NCBI GenBank assembly: GCA_039881145.1
Contig: JAYKKI010000027.1
Coordinates: 19,603,001 to 19,667,000, forward strand
DNA length: 64,000 nucleotides
Origin: Druceiella hillmani
Lineage: Eukaryota > Arthropoda > Insecta > Lepidoptera > Hepialidae
Direction: 5' to 3'
Shown piece by piece: positions 46,793 through 58,350 of this stretch (within the stretch, counting starts at the first letter, position 1; every line of letters begins with the position of its first letter). The notes below the pieces were generated by a model. That model was given only the letters and a program-made list of their open reading frames with translations, was not told where the DNA came from and did not search any database. A program made the position numbers and the translations under genes.

Positions 46793-49109
46793 GTATTATA
46801 AATGTGCGTTCCGCTAAAACTCCGAAACGAGTCCCGGTACGATCAAGGGAGTTATTTGGTGTGGTAGCCCTCTATCCCCATTCATGAAGAAGGTTCCCGT
46901 TTTTACCTGGGTGTACCTAAGGGCTGGAATTTTCACTCTCTAGAAATTTCCAGAACAATCCAGAACATTCGAGAGAATTCGAGTGCATTCCACAACATTC
47001 CAGAACGTTTGGGAATATCCACGAATGTCCAACCGTAAAACAGGAGGAGATCTTACCAGTTCTGAAGCAAAACGGCAAAAACAAAAAACATCAAAAAACG
47101 AAACAGTCGAAGAGCGCGAAGCACGTTTACGTTCCCAACGAAGAGCACTTTGAGAAGCAGAGAAACCGAAGAACAACGAAATGAACGAATTTAAGAATCA
47201 AGAATTGCGACGCACTCTTATAATAAAAGACTGCAAACGCAAGCCACTAATGAAAATATCACCCTACGAGAAGCGCGGACGGGGACAAGTAGACAGTAAA
47301 ACCTAACAAATGAAGCATTCCAGTACGACCCGACGAAAGAATATAACAAACACAAACACGTCGTAATCGGAAAAATGGATAACATCCGCCAATTTTGCAA
47401 TGCGAAAAAATTCAGTAGAGAAACACCAGGAATCTGTTACATGAATCAAAAAATTCGATTACCACCACTGGAAGCACCTCCGCAGGAATTTCTACATTAC
47501 ATGACCGAGCAAACTTCAGAATCAAAACATTTTCTCCAAAATATAAAAGCGTGCACCTGCTTCCAAATGACTTCTTTCGGTGTCACTTCGATCAACACTA
47601 ACAGAGATGAAATCGATTATGTTTTTTCCATTCAAGGACAAATCTATCACAAAATGGGATCATTACTACCACTACCCAACGAAGACTACAAATTTCTGCA
47701 AGTTGACTAGCAAGTTGACTACAAATTTCATCGGAAATGAAGAAATAGAAATTTATCAACGATGCACAAACATCAGTGGATTGAGACGAGGGATCATCCA
47801 AAATGTAAGAGGATCTTACACAAATACAATTAACTTATTCACACATTCAAAGCAATACTAGGCCGAATGATTTTTGATGACTATAAAGTTAAAATTCGAG
47901 CCGACAAGAGACCGTCTGAAGAACACGAACGTCGATTTAACGCACCTCAGATAGACAAAGTCATCATCGTAATTGTGGACAATGAAAACACAGGCTGTCA
48001 CATAATTGTGCAATGAAGAAGAGAAGGACTACACGCATTGCAGAAACACACAGTTCATATGATGTTCACCGATATCCATTAATACTTACTGGACTTTAAA
48101 TAGATAATCAATGGGTAGTACCATATAACCCACTACTTTCCAAAATGTTCCAAGCACACATAAACGTATAATACTGCAATTCAGTGACAACCATTAAACA
48201 GTGTACGAGTATGTGAACAAAGGCAGTGACATGGTAGTATTTCAAATAGCCAAAGACAGCGAACAACAAAACAGAAACGACGAGATCCTCATATACCAAA
48301 TGGGAAGGTTCATCAATATCAACAGTAACGAAGCAACGTGGCGGATTTTCGGTTTTCCAATACAAGAACACGAACCACCTGTGCAACATCTAGCAGTACA
48401 TTTGGACAATTGACAGAGAGTTTACTTCACAAAATACACCCTCAGAAAAATTGCAAGCGAACCACCTAAGAACACAACATTAACAGATTTTGTCCAACTG
48501 TGCCAAACGGATCCATTCGTGAAAACATTACTATATGTCGACGTCCCTACCTATTATACGCGGAAAACAACAAGAAAAATCTTTCGACGACGAAAACAAT
48601 GAATTTTAGTAGATGATCATCCAGGAATCATAAAAACTAACGCACTAGGCCGAGTAAGCACCATACATCCAAACAATGCCGAATGTTTCTATCTCCAAAT
48701 GTTGTTACAACGTTATCATCGACCGGATCAACAACAACACTGACGGAATTATTTACTTGGCCGCACCAGGCGACGCCGGGAAAACGATTCTAATAAATCT
48801 ATTTCTGGTAGAAATAAGTGCTAAACAATACATCGCACTTGCGCTGGCATCATCCGGCGTTGCCACCACACTTATGGAAGAAGGACAAACTGCCCATTCC
48901 GCCCTATAACTACTATTGAATATAACCGAAGAACAATTCCCAGTATGTAAAATCTCAAGAGCATCTGGACGGGATGAATTTCTAAAACGAGCTAAAATTA
49001 TCTTCAGAGATTAATGCACATTGGCACATAAAAATCACTCGAAGCCATGGACAGAACATTACAAGACTTGCGAGGAAACTCTGAAGTGATGAGAGGAGCT
49101 CCACTCATA

Positions 49110-49158
49110 CTCCCCCCCCCCCTCCTCCCATCAACACTTTTCCCTCCCCCTTCCACGG
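49110..49158 (-). other. candidate G-quadruplex run
   Basis: The minus strand has four runs of three or more G within about 50 bases (the plus strand shows a run of C at 49110-49121, CCTCCTCCC, then CCCTCCCCC). It lies in the decayed Helitron. Confidence 0.5.
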
Positions 49159-49538
49159 GATCCCCAAGTTAACACCAGCAGACGAAATCAATGCATGCTT
49201 AAAAAATCACATCCCTGGCCACACATACAAATACTACGACTAACAAAAAATGTGAGAGTTGAACTATCGAAAGAAGAAACAACAGCACATTTTGCTCAAA
49301 AGTTTTACAAATAGGCGAAGGCACATATCCTACCAACCAGACGACGGGCCTCATTAAACTTGACAGCAATATTTGCAATATAGCCGATCCGAGTCATACT
49401 GAGAATGAACTCATCGGCCAAATTTATCCAAACATTGTTCACAACTATATAAATCCGGAGTGGCTATTTCAGAGGGCAATTTTGGCAACTAAAATAATAT
49501 TTTCGATATGAACTTTAATATAACCCAGCAGATTCAAA

Positions 49539-50048
49539 CGGAATAAACGGAAAATATCGGCTCTTCGAAATCATTTGATTTAAATTATATTTATTATTAG
49601 TATTTTCTTTTCTTTGTGCTATGTTTCCTCTATGGGTAATAATGTGTATGTAGTTATATGTCCGGATTTAATACCTGTATTAAAAATAATTATTAATATT
49701 ATTATATATTGTGTATGTATACGTGTATATATGTGTGTATTTGTGTAAACTGTATATATGTATGTGTGTGTATGTATAAATGTATGTATGAGTATATATT
49801 TGTATATGTATGTATATTAACAGGTGCTAGCTGTAAACCGGCCGTATCGGTTTTGCTTATAGTATAAGCCGAGCTAGTTACCTTTTTGTGGATAAAATAT
49901 TAAAACATTTTAGGTTAAGGCGTGTAACTTAATTTTTAACTTTAATTATGACATTAGCCCTAAGAAAATTTTTGTACATGTTTATTACTTTACCTGTTGT
50001 ATTTTATATCAACAAATTAATGATATTATTATTTTTTTTTTTATTAAT
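49539..50048 (+). mobile_element. 510 bp insertion in the Helitron, 7 bp target duplication
   Basis: ATTCAAA stands on both sides (49532-49538 and 50049-50055), and removing the insert makes the Helitron reading continuous (QQIQ into IPGEE). The insert holds a GTAT-rich microsatellite (about 49700-49810), a hairpin (AGGTGCTAGCT at 49822 with AGCTAGTTACCT) and ends in a T-rich tail. It may be the 3' part of a non-LTR retrotransposon; class not proven. Confidence 0.7.
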
Positions 50049-50657
50049 ATTCAAAAGAAAATTCCCGGTGAAGAGAGAATATACAAATCGATCGACACGA
50101 TGGTAAAGGTTGAAGAAAGTGTCAACTCCCCTACAGAATTTTTAAACTCTTTGCAGGTATTAGGAATGCCATTACACTGCCTTCGAATGAAAATTAGATC
50201 TCCGGTCATACTACTCAGAAATCTCAAATTACTAAAACTTTATAATAGAACAAGGACGATTGTCAAACAGCTATCGAATAACATCATCGAAGCCGAACTT
50301 ATGACTGGAAAGGACAAAGGACACACAGTATTTATCCCCAGAATACCACTGATCTCTACTGAACTGCCATTCCAATTTAAAAGACTGTCATTTCCCATCA
50401 AATTAGCCCATGGTTTTACAAATAACAAAGCACAAGGATAAACTTTAAAACATTGCGGCATCAACCTCAAAAAATCCTGCTTTTCTCACGTAACTTGCTC
50501 TCGAGTAGCAAATTCGAAAATTTGTACATATATACTCCGGATAACAAAATGAAACATGATGTTTATAAACAAGTATTTTAAATAGAATAAATGTTTACCT
50601 CTTATATTTTAAAGTTTATCCTTTTATTCCAACTACCGCACAATTTCATATCAACTC

Positions 50658-50685
50658 CCCGAGCGAAGCCGGGTACCCCAGCTAG
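50658..50685 (+). terminator. Helitron 3' terminal hairpin and CTAG end
   Basis: Stem CCCG/CGGG plus GC/GC around GAA, then GTACCCCAG and CTAG. This is the transposition terminator typical of Helitrons, not a transcription terminator. Confidence 0.88.
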
Positions 50686-50985
50686 TTATAAATAAATTAT
50701 AGATCAATGGACTACATGCTCGACTCTCCGTTTCGATCATAAATTAAACATACATGATACAACCATGTAAGTATTTAAACTTTTTTGTTTACCTACTAAC
50801 GAACTTGTTTACATCATATAGCTTTATAAGGACAACGTATTAAATGTAAATAAACAAATTATTAAATTTATATCTGTGGAATTTACATTTGTAGAAGAGT
50901 GGTTAAATCTTTCCGTAAGTCGCCCTTGAAAAATAACGTATTAGAAAAATACACTTAAAAACGATAATGTAGAAGCCTGGATCTT

Positions 50986-51850
50986 ATATTTACCTATAAA
51001 TTGAGTTGGAATAGCTTTCCAGATATGGTTGGCCGAATTCTTAAATTAAAAAACACGTTATGAAGGCTTTACTAGATTTAAAATCTAACATGAAATTTAA
51101 TGATAAAGAAATTGAAGAACTTCATAACATTCATCGTAGTATAGATCTAATAAAAACAATAGTGATGTCTTTATATCACCGGGATTCAAGTTTATTTAAA
51201 ACGGGCGCTGCGTTACGGTTTGTTCTTAATAAATTAGATCTTCAATCAAACGAACTCAATGATCAAGTTGTTTTTCTCTTAGAAAGAAAGTAAAAGAATG
51301 ACGAACAATTCCGTTTGGAGTTTTACAATATTTGCATAACAATGAAGAATTCGACCGCAGCTACGGAAACATTCGGAAAACCATCGTCAGATAAGTCTGA
51401 ACATTTATTGGTACACTTATAAGAAAGGTTGAAATTTAAGTAAACACAAGAGAGTCCAAGACGACATTTGCAACAATAACAAACGGAAGTAGTAACCACA
51501 GGTAGAGATGACGGGGATGACGAGTTAACCGACACACAACAGTCGGAAGAAGAGATACACAAAGCTACGACAGGAAACCAAGATTCCTCTATAAAACACA
51601 AAGATGTAGAATCTATTATTAGTCGAATGTGCATTTAGCATAGTGCTGTTGGTGGCGGACGCAAAGTCTACCTTTCAGCTATATTTATATATTGTCTATA
51701 CTGCCTTGAAGTGTTGAAGCTGAGCGAGCTTTTTCTTCCGCCCGGCCACTTTTGCAATAAACAGAGAAGCTCCTTAGCTGATAAAATATTGAACACCTTT
51801 TTATTTATAGGATCACATATTCGAGAGCAAAAAGGTAGGAATATTTCATT
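50986..51850 (+). mobile_element. hAT transposon relic
   Basis: Coding remains of the C-terminal half of a hAT transposase without recognisable ends. It starts within about 300 bp of the Helitron 3' end. 50686-50985 is AT-rich with nothing else visible. Confidence 0.75.
50988..51830 (+). pseudogene. hAT transposase relic
   Basis: A reading LSWNSFPDMVGRILKLKN (family TRWNS) is followed in another frame by MKALLDLKSNMKFNDKEIEE and a helical stretch to 51293. A low-complexity acidic stretch comes next, and then VEAERAFSSA at about 51714-51743, the hallmark of the hAT dimerisation domain. A frameshifted NKQRSSLADKILNTF segment ends it. Frameshifts and stops break it throughout; the catalytic D-D-E residues are not all recognisable. 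Confidence 0.78.
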
Positions 51851-51964
51851 TGTTTTATTGAGTATTATTTATTACAGTTGATTTCACAAATATTACTTGC
51901 TTCTTTAAAAAAAATACAAACAAACCTCAATAGCATAATCTGATTTCCTTCATTGATTGGCTTT

Positions 51965-52344
51965 TTAAAACTACAAATATATTTTTGACTTGAATACGTC
52001 TTTAAGTTTGCGACCATACGGAGGCAATCCAAAAAACCTAATGATAACAAAATCGGGGGATAAAGTTTGGCGTTGCAGTTTCGAATCTATCCTCTACATC
52101 AAAAATTAAATTATACCACTGGATATCTAAAGAATTCATTACGATAAGCGAGAACAGTGACACGTCGCGCGCAGTGGAGGGGGAAGCGCCGCCATTTTTG
52201 CAATTAGTATAACTTTTGATTCGGAAAAACTACGATGTTCGTTTGAGTTTTAATCGTTAGCTGTCGTCAAAATCTATCGATTGTATATAAAACATTGGTC
52301 TAAAGTAGTGACAGTGAATTTAATAAGGTATTAGAATAAAAAAA
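51965..52344 (-). repeat. dispersed repeat family D, copy 2
   Basis: Inverted match to 44034-44418, with the YY1-like box on the minus strand at about 52188-52199. The ends coincide with those of copy 1, so the family is about 385 bp long. Confidence 0.85.
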
Positions 52345-53300
52345 ATATTATCAAAAATATATAATGTTGGCCTATACGCGTCGAAAAGCCAAAACCAAAT
52401 ACAGAGATCGTATACGGCAGGAAAGGGCTTCTCAAGAACAATCGAATGGTAATAATAAAACACCATGTGGCCGACTCAAGCAGTGCCGGGAACGTAAAAG
52501 AATGAATGCGGCCGAGCGGATCAACGACGGTGCCAGTACATCTGCAGCATTACATAGACGTATTCACGTACAACACACGACCGTGTGCATGACACATCCA
52601 CACCCAAAATTGTTTTAAAGATATTTAGTCAGTTACGTAATTCAAACCCATAAATTCGTTACTAGTTACGTAATTAACATATCCGTAATTTTGAAAGCCT
52701 TAATGAAGTGAGTCTGAAAATTGTTTTTTGAAAAGATTCAGTAAAATTTGAAATACTGAAGAATCTAAATATGTTATGCATTTAGATAATTAGGGGAATT
52801 TATTACCTGGCTTATAATTCCTTAGATAATTTGTTTCTCGAAAATATAGTTTCATTAGAAAAGAGACGCAAACAAAAAAATATTCAAATGCGAGTCGAAT
52901 TTCATTTAAACTGAACGAACTGAATGTACATTCTGCAACTTAAGTTTCTAGGTAATACTTTATCTACTTATTATCATAAAACCTTTTTTATCATTATATA
53001 ATCTTTTGGTTCCTCATCATCCTCATGATTGAACCAAAAGGTTAAATAAAGTTTAAAGAAATCTTATATTCTTGTAGAAACTATTTATTGTAATGTACTT
53101 CTGATTTCATTCATGTTCTTCCTGATTTTATATATTTCTCTTGCTATCACTTTAAGGAAAAGAGCATAGAAATGGTTGGTATAACGATTTGTACTGCTGC
53201 TTTTTTAAATGTTATTCAAGAAAGCAAATATGCAAATGACTTGTCATATTTTTAAATTTCCCATTTCAAAAGCTGTCTGTCGATTCCGTATTCTCTAACA
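52345..53300. other. gene-free spacer
   Basis: An open frame at 52364-52618 (84 codons, Arg/Lys-rich) has no family and no splice context. A small inverted repeat, CTTTTGGTTC with GAACCAAAAG, occurs at 53006-53041. The remainder is AT-rich. Confidence 0.45.
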
Positions 53301-53305
53301 ATATT

Positions 53306-53455
53306 GCGTGCGTGCGTGCGTGCATGCGTGCGTGCAGGTGTGATTGTGCGCATGCGTGCGTGCAGGTGTGATTGTGCGCATGCGTGCAGGTATGATTGCG
53401 TACGTGTAGGCGTGCGTGGGTGCGTTCATGCTTACTTACGTGCTCGCGCGTTCGT
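53306..53455. repeat. TGCG-type microsatellite
   Basis: TGCG/TGCA repeats with inserted GTGTGATTG, alternating purine-pyrimidine over most of its length and hence prone to Z-DNA. Confidence 0.9.
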
Positions 53456-53648
53456 GTGTATATAACAGAATAGAGTTAAATAACGTGTGCGTTAAATGCA
53501 AATTTAGAACTTTCTATCTATCTTTTTGTTTGTCTGTTACTTTTTTTATGATAGGGATGCGGCCAACCGCTGTTGCATACCTACCAACAATTTATAAAAG
53601 CAGTATTTTCAAAATAGTTGGGCGCTATTAAATATTACATGATTCGAT

Positions 53649-53685
53649 CCAATAAGATGGCCCTTGCCCTTGGCCATCTTATTGG
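53649..53685. promoter_or_regulatory. inverted pair of AAGATGGCC (YY1/Pho-like) motifs
   Basis: Perfect 14 bp arms CCAATAAGATGGCC and its complement around a 9 bp loop. Further copies of AATAAGATGGC or its complement occur at about 53696-53706, 54062-54072 and 54202-54214. GCCAT is the core of YY1/Pleiohomeotic sites. It may be regulatory or just the end of a repeated element. Confidence 0.45.
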
Positions 53686-53908
53686 GTATGTGCAAATAAG
53701 ATGGCTACTTCACTAAGGATAAGTTGCCGGTAACATAGCAATTTGTATGCAATTTTCTAACTGTGCTGAGCCGTTCTTGCAATAGAGACTTATGAGTTAA
53801 GGAGCCAGGGCTTGACATTATTTTGGTTTCTTTGTTTTGCTTTTATTTTTTCTCTAAAGAACAGTGAGGAAAACGCGATGAGGGAAGCGCGATATTTTCA
53901 TATCGTGA

Positions 53909-53909
53909 A

Positions 53910-53988
<79 letters not shown>
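53909..53988. repeat. TA microsatellite
   Basis: About 39 TA repeats without interruption, between the AAGATGGCC motif copies. Confidence 0.97.
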
Positions 53989-53991
<3 letters not shown>

Positions 53992-54571
53992 ATAGTTGTA
54001 TCATATAATACAAACACAAAACACTTAACTACATATGACAACATCACTTTAATAATAAATTGGCCATCTTATCCAATCGTAGTTACGATATAGCCACATA
54101 TTCCAATTTGGCGTCATTTATTAACTTGCTATTCAATTCAAGGTTATATTACCGGGCTTAACTAGAGATATAGAGTGAAATAACACTGAAATATTTCAAT
54201 CGGCCATCTTATTGAATTGTCCGTATTACCTTGAATTGATGATAAATGTGCTGAATCTGCTGAAGTACCACGTGCCACGTTTCCTTCGCCATGTTTAAAA
54301 GAGCTATTATAGGGGAAGAAAGACAAATGAATCTGTGTTTTTGACATTTTCACTTTACAAAAACTTTTCAGAAGCATCGAGGAAAAGAAAAGGGAAAACG
54401 GAGAGAAAAATTGAAAAATTAACAAAGGGTTAGAAGCTCAGAAACCATCGATGAAAATAATTCAAGGGAAAGAAATCAGCTGAAAATAATCATAGTTTTA
54501 ACAAGAGCGATTATTCAGTTAAACGTAGCACGAATAAAAATTATGGTAACTTCCAGCATAATGATAAAATT

Positions 54572-54628
54572 ATAGCTTGCCATCTGCACCAATAAAATTA
54601 TAATTTATTGGTGCAGATGGCAAGCTAT
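54572..54628. repeat. perfect 25 bp inverted repeat, 7 bp spacer
   Basis: Arms 54572-54596 and 54604-54628 are exact reverse complements (outer end ATAGCTTGCCATCTGCACC). It would form a stable cruciform or RNA hairpin. Flanked by AT-rich DNA with no gene. Confidence 0.9.
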
Positions 54629-54789
54629 GGCTACTCGAATCGGCACACTCATGAGGGCAAATGTGCAAATGTCGTGACGGACGTCTGCACTTACTGAGAA
54701 TATCCGCCGCGCCGAATTTACAAGAATAATTTGATAAGTAAGATAATTCGCATACTAATAAAAGGATCTAACGTCATCTGTGCATGTTT

Positions 54790-55375
54790 TTCTTAAGTTG
54801 GTCACAAGTCATTCTGACAGTAATTCGTCCTTTGGCCCTTGCTAACGCAGAAGTGTTTCGTGTAACAGTAAAAACCCAATAAAATTTGAATGTTTGGTGT
54901 AATTCATTTCAGTTGTTTTTCCTAGACAGGAAACATTTAATACATGTTGGGTAACTCATGCCCTTCCTAAAAAACTGTTCGACTTTGGGTAAATTGTTTC
55001 AAGCATGACAGAACAAGAATTACCAGGTTCTGGAGTAGACGCACCAGGTCTTGGAGTTTAGAATCAAATCGAAATCAGCTATCTGAAATCATCAAAAATG
55101 TAAAAGATTTTGGTTTTACCCCATAGACCAGTGAAAGAGCCACAGGCATCTCATCTGAACGGGTTCATTTAATTTTACATTATGAATCGTTCACGAAATA
55201 GCTTTGCGTCAGATGAGAGCGAATATTTGCCAACAATTAGCAAATCATTGAAGAGAACCAAGTGAAGCTTTTGGGTCGTTTTGTGGCAACGGGGGAAACG
55301 TAGATACACCACTATATTCTGGAAACGATCGAGTATCACACAAAAACTACTGGACCGATTTGAATAAAACATTCA
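54790..55375 (+). pseudogene. mariner-family transposase relic
   Basis: The plus strand shows GISSERVHLILHYES-like sequence near 55147-55190 (one or two changes), then RFVATGET, a stop and IHHYILET near 55278-55330. Intact mariner proteins read VTVDETWIHHY-PE-K there, so the first catalytic Asp is changed and a Trp codon has become a stop. No inverted repeats found. Confidence 0.65.
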
Positions 55376-57429
55376 CTAGAAGTTTAAATTAAAATTTACA
55401 TTACCTTTTGTCCCTTTTGAATATTTTCTATGGGACGTTTGTCTGTCTGTATGTTTTTGATTACCTGTATGTTTATTTCCTTGAGAATCACTTTAAAACG
55501 AATAAATGAATTAGATTTATACTTTCACTGAGATAATGCATGAGATGCAGATTTAAACCTAAGATATGTTTTTATCAAATGTTCCCTAAGAAACTTGAAT
55601 TTGAATTAGGAGAAACTAGGCAGTAATACTTAGAGCTTAAGTTTAAAACTGATGAACAGAAATTATCGAAACTTTCGATTGGGTTTAAAGAGAAAGCTAA
55701 GATATAAGATACCTGTATCCCGCTCAGAGACATTATTGAGATGCAAGCGTTATTCAAGTTAAGATTTAAGTTAGCTTTTTTCCGATCAAGAGTACTTTCG
55801 ATATAAAAACATTAAAACTAAACAAGACTTCGCCGCAAAAATGAAAAAGAAACTAGCTGTATGAAGCCGTGGTCAAAAGTTACTGGTCCATATTAAGACA
55901 CCTCTTTCAGAGTTTCTAATTTCATTACAATTGACAAAAGCTTTGGTTTTCTTTAGATTGTTGTTTCTTTACGACAACTATTATTAGTTTGTGTTATTAA
56001 ATAATTATAGAATTAATTGATTAAAGTTTATCTTTCCAAGTTTTATTTAAATAAAGGCTTACGGGAGATTCAATGTAAGTACCCAATTTTCACTTATCTC
56101 ATTAAATAAACATGAGAAAATTAACGAGACGTTTCGTGGCACATCCGATTGGAACACATTTCATTATGTATTAAATATATGTATTATCTACATGAATAAA
56201 ATTAAAATGAATATAGGGAATTATTAAATTTACTGAAACAATCTAAATAAAGTTTAATTAATTAATGAGAATAAATGAATCTACCGAAATGTTTTTGTAA
56301 TTTATAAATGTTTAATATTTAGTAAATAAAATAGCAATATTTATAATTTATATTATAAATACATAATAAACTGGAAACGGTCTGGCAGATGATTGACTTA
56401 CAATAGAAAACCAGTAGAATGAAAAAAGTAAGTGTAAATAATATTTACACGTGTTTAAAATTGAGGTTATACAGCTGACCGCGCACAATGTTTGCTGTTC
56501 GAATGTCGATACTCGCACGAACACACACATAAAACCAGGTTAAAAAAAAGGTTAAATACTCACACGATTGTATATAATAGAAAGAGACAGAGAGAAAGAG
56601 AGGGAAAGGTCGCCTGGAGGGCGCATAACGCTTTTTCCTTACGTGACGATTTCTGCCAGTTCGATATATTCGAAAATAGATATCCTAATATTCGAAAAAC
56701 AAATCAGATCATTTAAAATTGAAAATTACCATACTTTGCTACGTATATAGTAAATCAGAACAAACACAGTAGTTGAAGTACTGGTTCTTTCGGAGTCTTG
56801 CTATGGCATTTCACCAATATGCTTAGCACGCACGTGCGTGTATATAACTCCGGTGCGTGTATAAACCACTAGAAATTTTTAATATTTTTTTGTAGTTTGC
56901 ATTCGACACTTTGTCCATTATCTTTTCTCAAGGAATGTTCCTTAATCGAATATTGTGTGGAAATATTTGTTTAAAAACTCCTTGTTTACGGTTTCCTTTG
57001 TTCGTGACCCGAAAAAATAATTAATTCAATTGAAAGCTTTAAAAATATTACATCGATGATATTGAAGGAACACAGGTATTAATTATCAAATTCAATTTAA
57101 TACAATAATTTATAAATGAAGCAATAATTTGTTTTAACGAAATCGACCTTATGATATTACAACGTTTTCAACGTTCTCAAAACTTACTTCATTCAAAGGT
57201 ATAAAAAATGTTATCTATTTCACTTTATTTTATCACTACCCTCAAACAAATATAACTTCTACAAGTATCAATTTAGTAAGTCATTTTGCTGGTACTTATA
57301 AAATAGCTATACACAGGACACAAGTTACTAAGTAGATAAACAAAAAAGGTTAAATACTCACACGATTGTATCACATATGTTTAATATATGAACCAAACGA
57401 AGAGTCGTGAGAACGAAGAGTCGAATTTC
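55376..57429. other. gene-free spacer
   Basis: AT-rich. A TCTGTCTGTATG-type patch occurs near 55440. A 30 bp direct duplication, AAAAAAGGTTAAATACTCAC and ten more bases, is found at about 56544 and 57340. A GAGAGAAAGAGAGGGAAAGG stretch lies near 56588. No gene recognised. Confidence 0.5.
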
Positions 57430-57548
57430 GTGACAATGGCCAACAACTTCACAATAACCAATCACAAGATACCCCAAAAGAAAATATTTAACTGGACCAG
57501 GTTGATTGAGTCAATATGAATTGGATGACTGGCTATGAATAAAAAGCA
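57430..57548 (+). repeat. dispersed repeat family B, copy 2
   Basis: Inverted match to 46670-46792 (CAATGGCCAACAACTTCACA). The limits are approximate. Confidence 0.6.
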
Positions 57549-57879
57549 ATACTTACGGACTTCTCCAAAAGACTTACCCGCACCGCATGCCAATTTGCGG
57601 GGATTCCCTTAAGTTAGGTCATTAGATGATATTGAACTGTATTCTTTGTCTGAAAGGACTAATTCTCGCTCAATATTTGTCGTGTCATATATGAAATATC
57701 CGAGTCTAAAATAAATCATAGGTAAATACCGCAACGTACCTAGTTAGCACGGACAGAGTGCTGACCGCTATTTCCAAAGATATTACATTACAACCTACAT
57801 TGGTATGTATTTTACCCGCTTCTAACATGTAATGTAATATAAATTGGTTCTCTATCTTATGTTATTTTTGGAATTTTGT

Positions 57880-58350
57880 TACATTTTAGAACAAGATTCC
57901 TTTAAGACTAAGACGCCTTCAAAATTGTTGTGTTGGCTATATACTTGACTTGAGAAAATGCGACTATATTTCCGAGTTTTAAGTCACGTCTTAACTGGAT
58001 GAAAATGTATGACCGGCATAATTTCCATATTCTATGTCTTCTCTTCAGTGGATTGAAAAATCTTTGTAGCCATTCTTATCGCAATCTAGATTAAAACCCC
58101 TGAGGGCTCGCGGCCTTGGATTACGTCCATGGCCTGAATTTCTCCATATTCTCCTGATACCTAAATATAACACTACCTTCTATCAGTACTTCCTCATTGT
58201 ACACGCTGCCAAACTCTGAAATAAACTTAATACTTATATTAAAAAAACATCGTTATATATGTTTCCAAAAGTTGACTGAAAAAGGTATTTCGATCTTGAT
58301 TCCTATCAACATCCTGGCCCTTCATCTCCTAAGCTATCCCTTTACTCTAC
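57880..58350 (+). pseudogene. LINE (jockey/RTE-like) ORF2 C-terminal fragment
   Basis: The plus strand reads TFYQYFLIVHAAKL, then a stop in place of Trp and NKL, near 58170-58230. This matches the end of many LINE reverse transcriptases (TSFY--SF-VHAAKLWN-L). The upstream part (from about 57960) is too scrambled for a clade. It is a 5'-truncated dead copy. Confidence 0.5.

Larger units (their letters stand above)
47030..50530 (+). pseudogene. Helitron Rep/helicase relic
   Basis: Pieces of the polyprotein follow in order: NETVEEREARLRSQRRA near 47100; GICYMNQKIRLPPLEAPP near 47431; IYQRC near 47750; IRADKRPSEEHERRFNAPQI near 47897; VVPYNPLLSKMFQAHINV near 48116; YVNKGSDMVVFQIA near 48209; helicase P-loop APGDAGKT near 48767 (family GGTGKT, changed here); LALASSGVATTL near 48838; FPRG-like remnant near 49140; SPVILLRNLKLLKLYNRTRT near 50193; VFIPRIPLI near 50329. 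Frameshifts and stops are many. Only about 20 bp separate YPLI (near 48073) from VVPYNPLL, where the family has the Rep (HUH) nuclease core, so that core appears deleted. Confidence 0.88.
46800..50685 (+). mobile_element. decayed Helitron
   Basis: Rolling-circle transposon. The 3' end has the expected hairpin (50658-50673, CCCGAGCGAAGCCGGG with one bulged base) followed twelve bases later by CTAG, with T next to it. The 5' end is approximate: the stretch from about 46810 (AACTCCGAAACGAGT, later GGTGTGGTAGCCCT) resembles Helitron leaders, but the TC terminus cannot be fixed. The interior carries a broken Rep/helicase gene and a 510 bp insertion (49539-50048). Confidence 0.85.

Noticed and set aside
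52364..52618. 84-codon Arg/Lys-rich frame
   Set aside because: No recognisable domain, no splice context and no similarity that I know of. It may be chance.
53812..54093. 93-codon frame with Tyr-Ile repeats
   Set aside because: Microsatellite translation again.
55652..55680. Second hammerhead-like core (CTGATGA followed by GAAAC)
   Set aside because: No stem II between the two blocks and no stem I partner.
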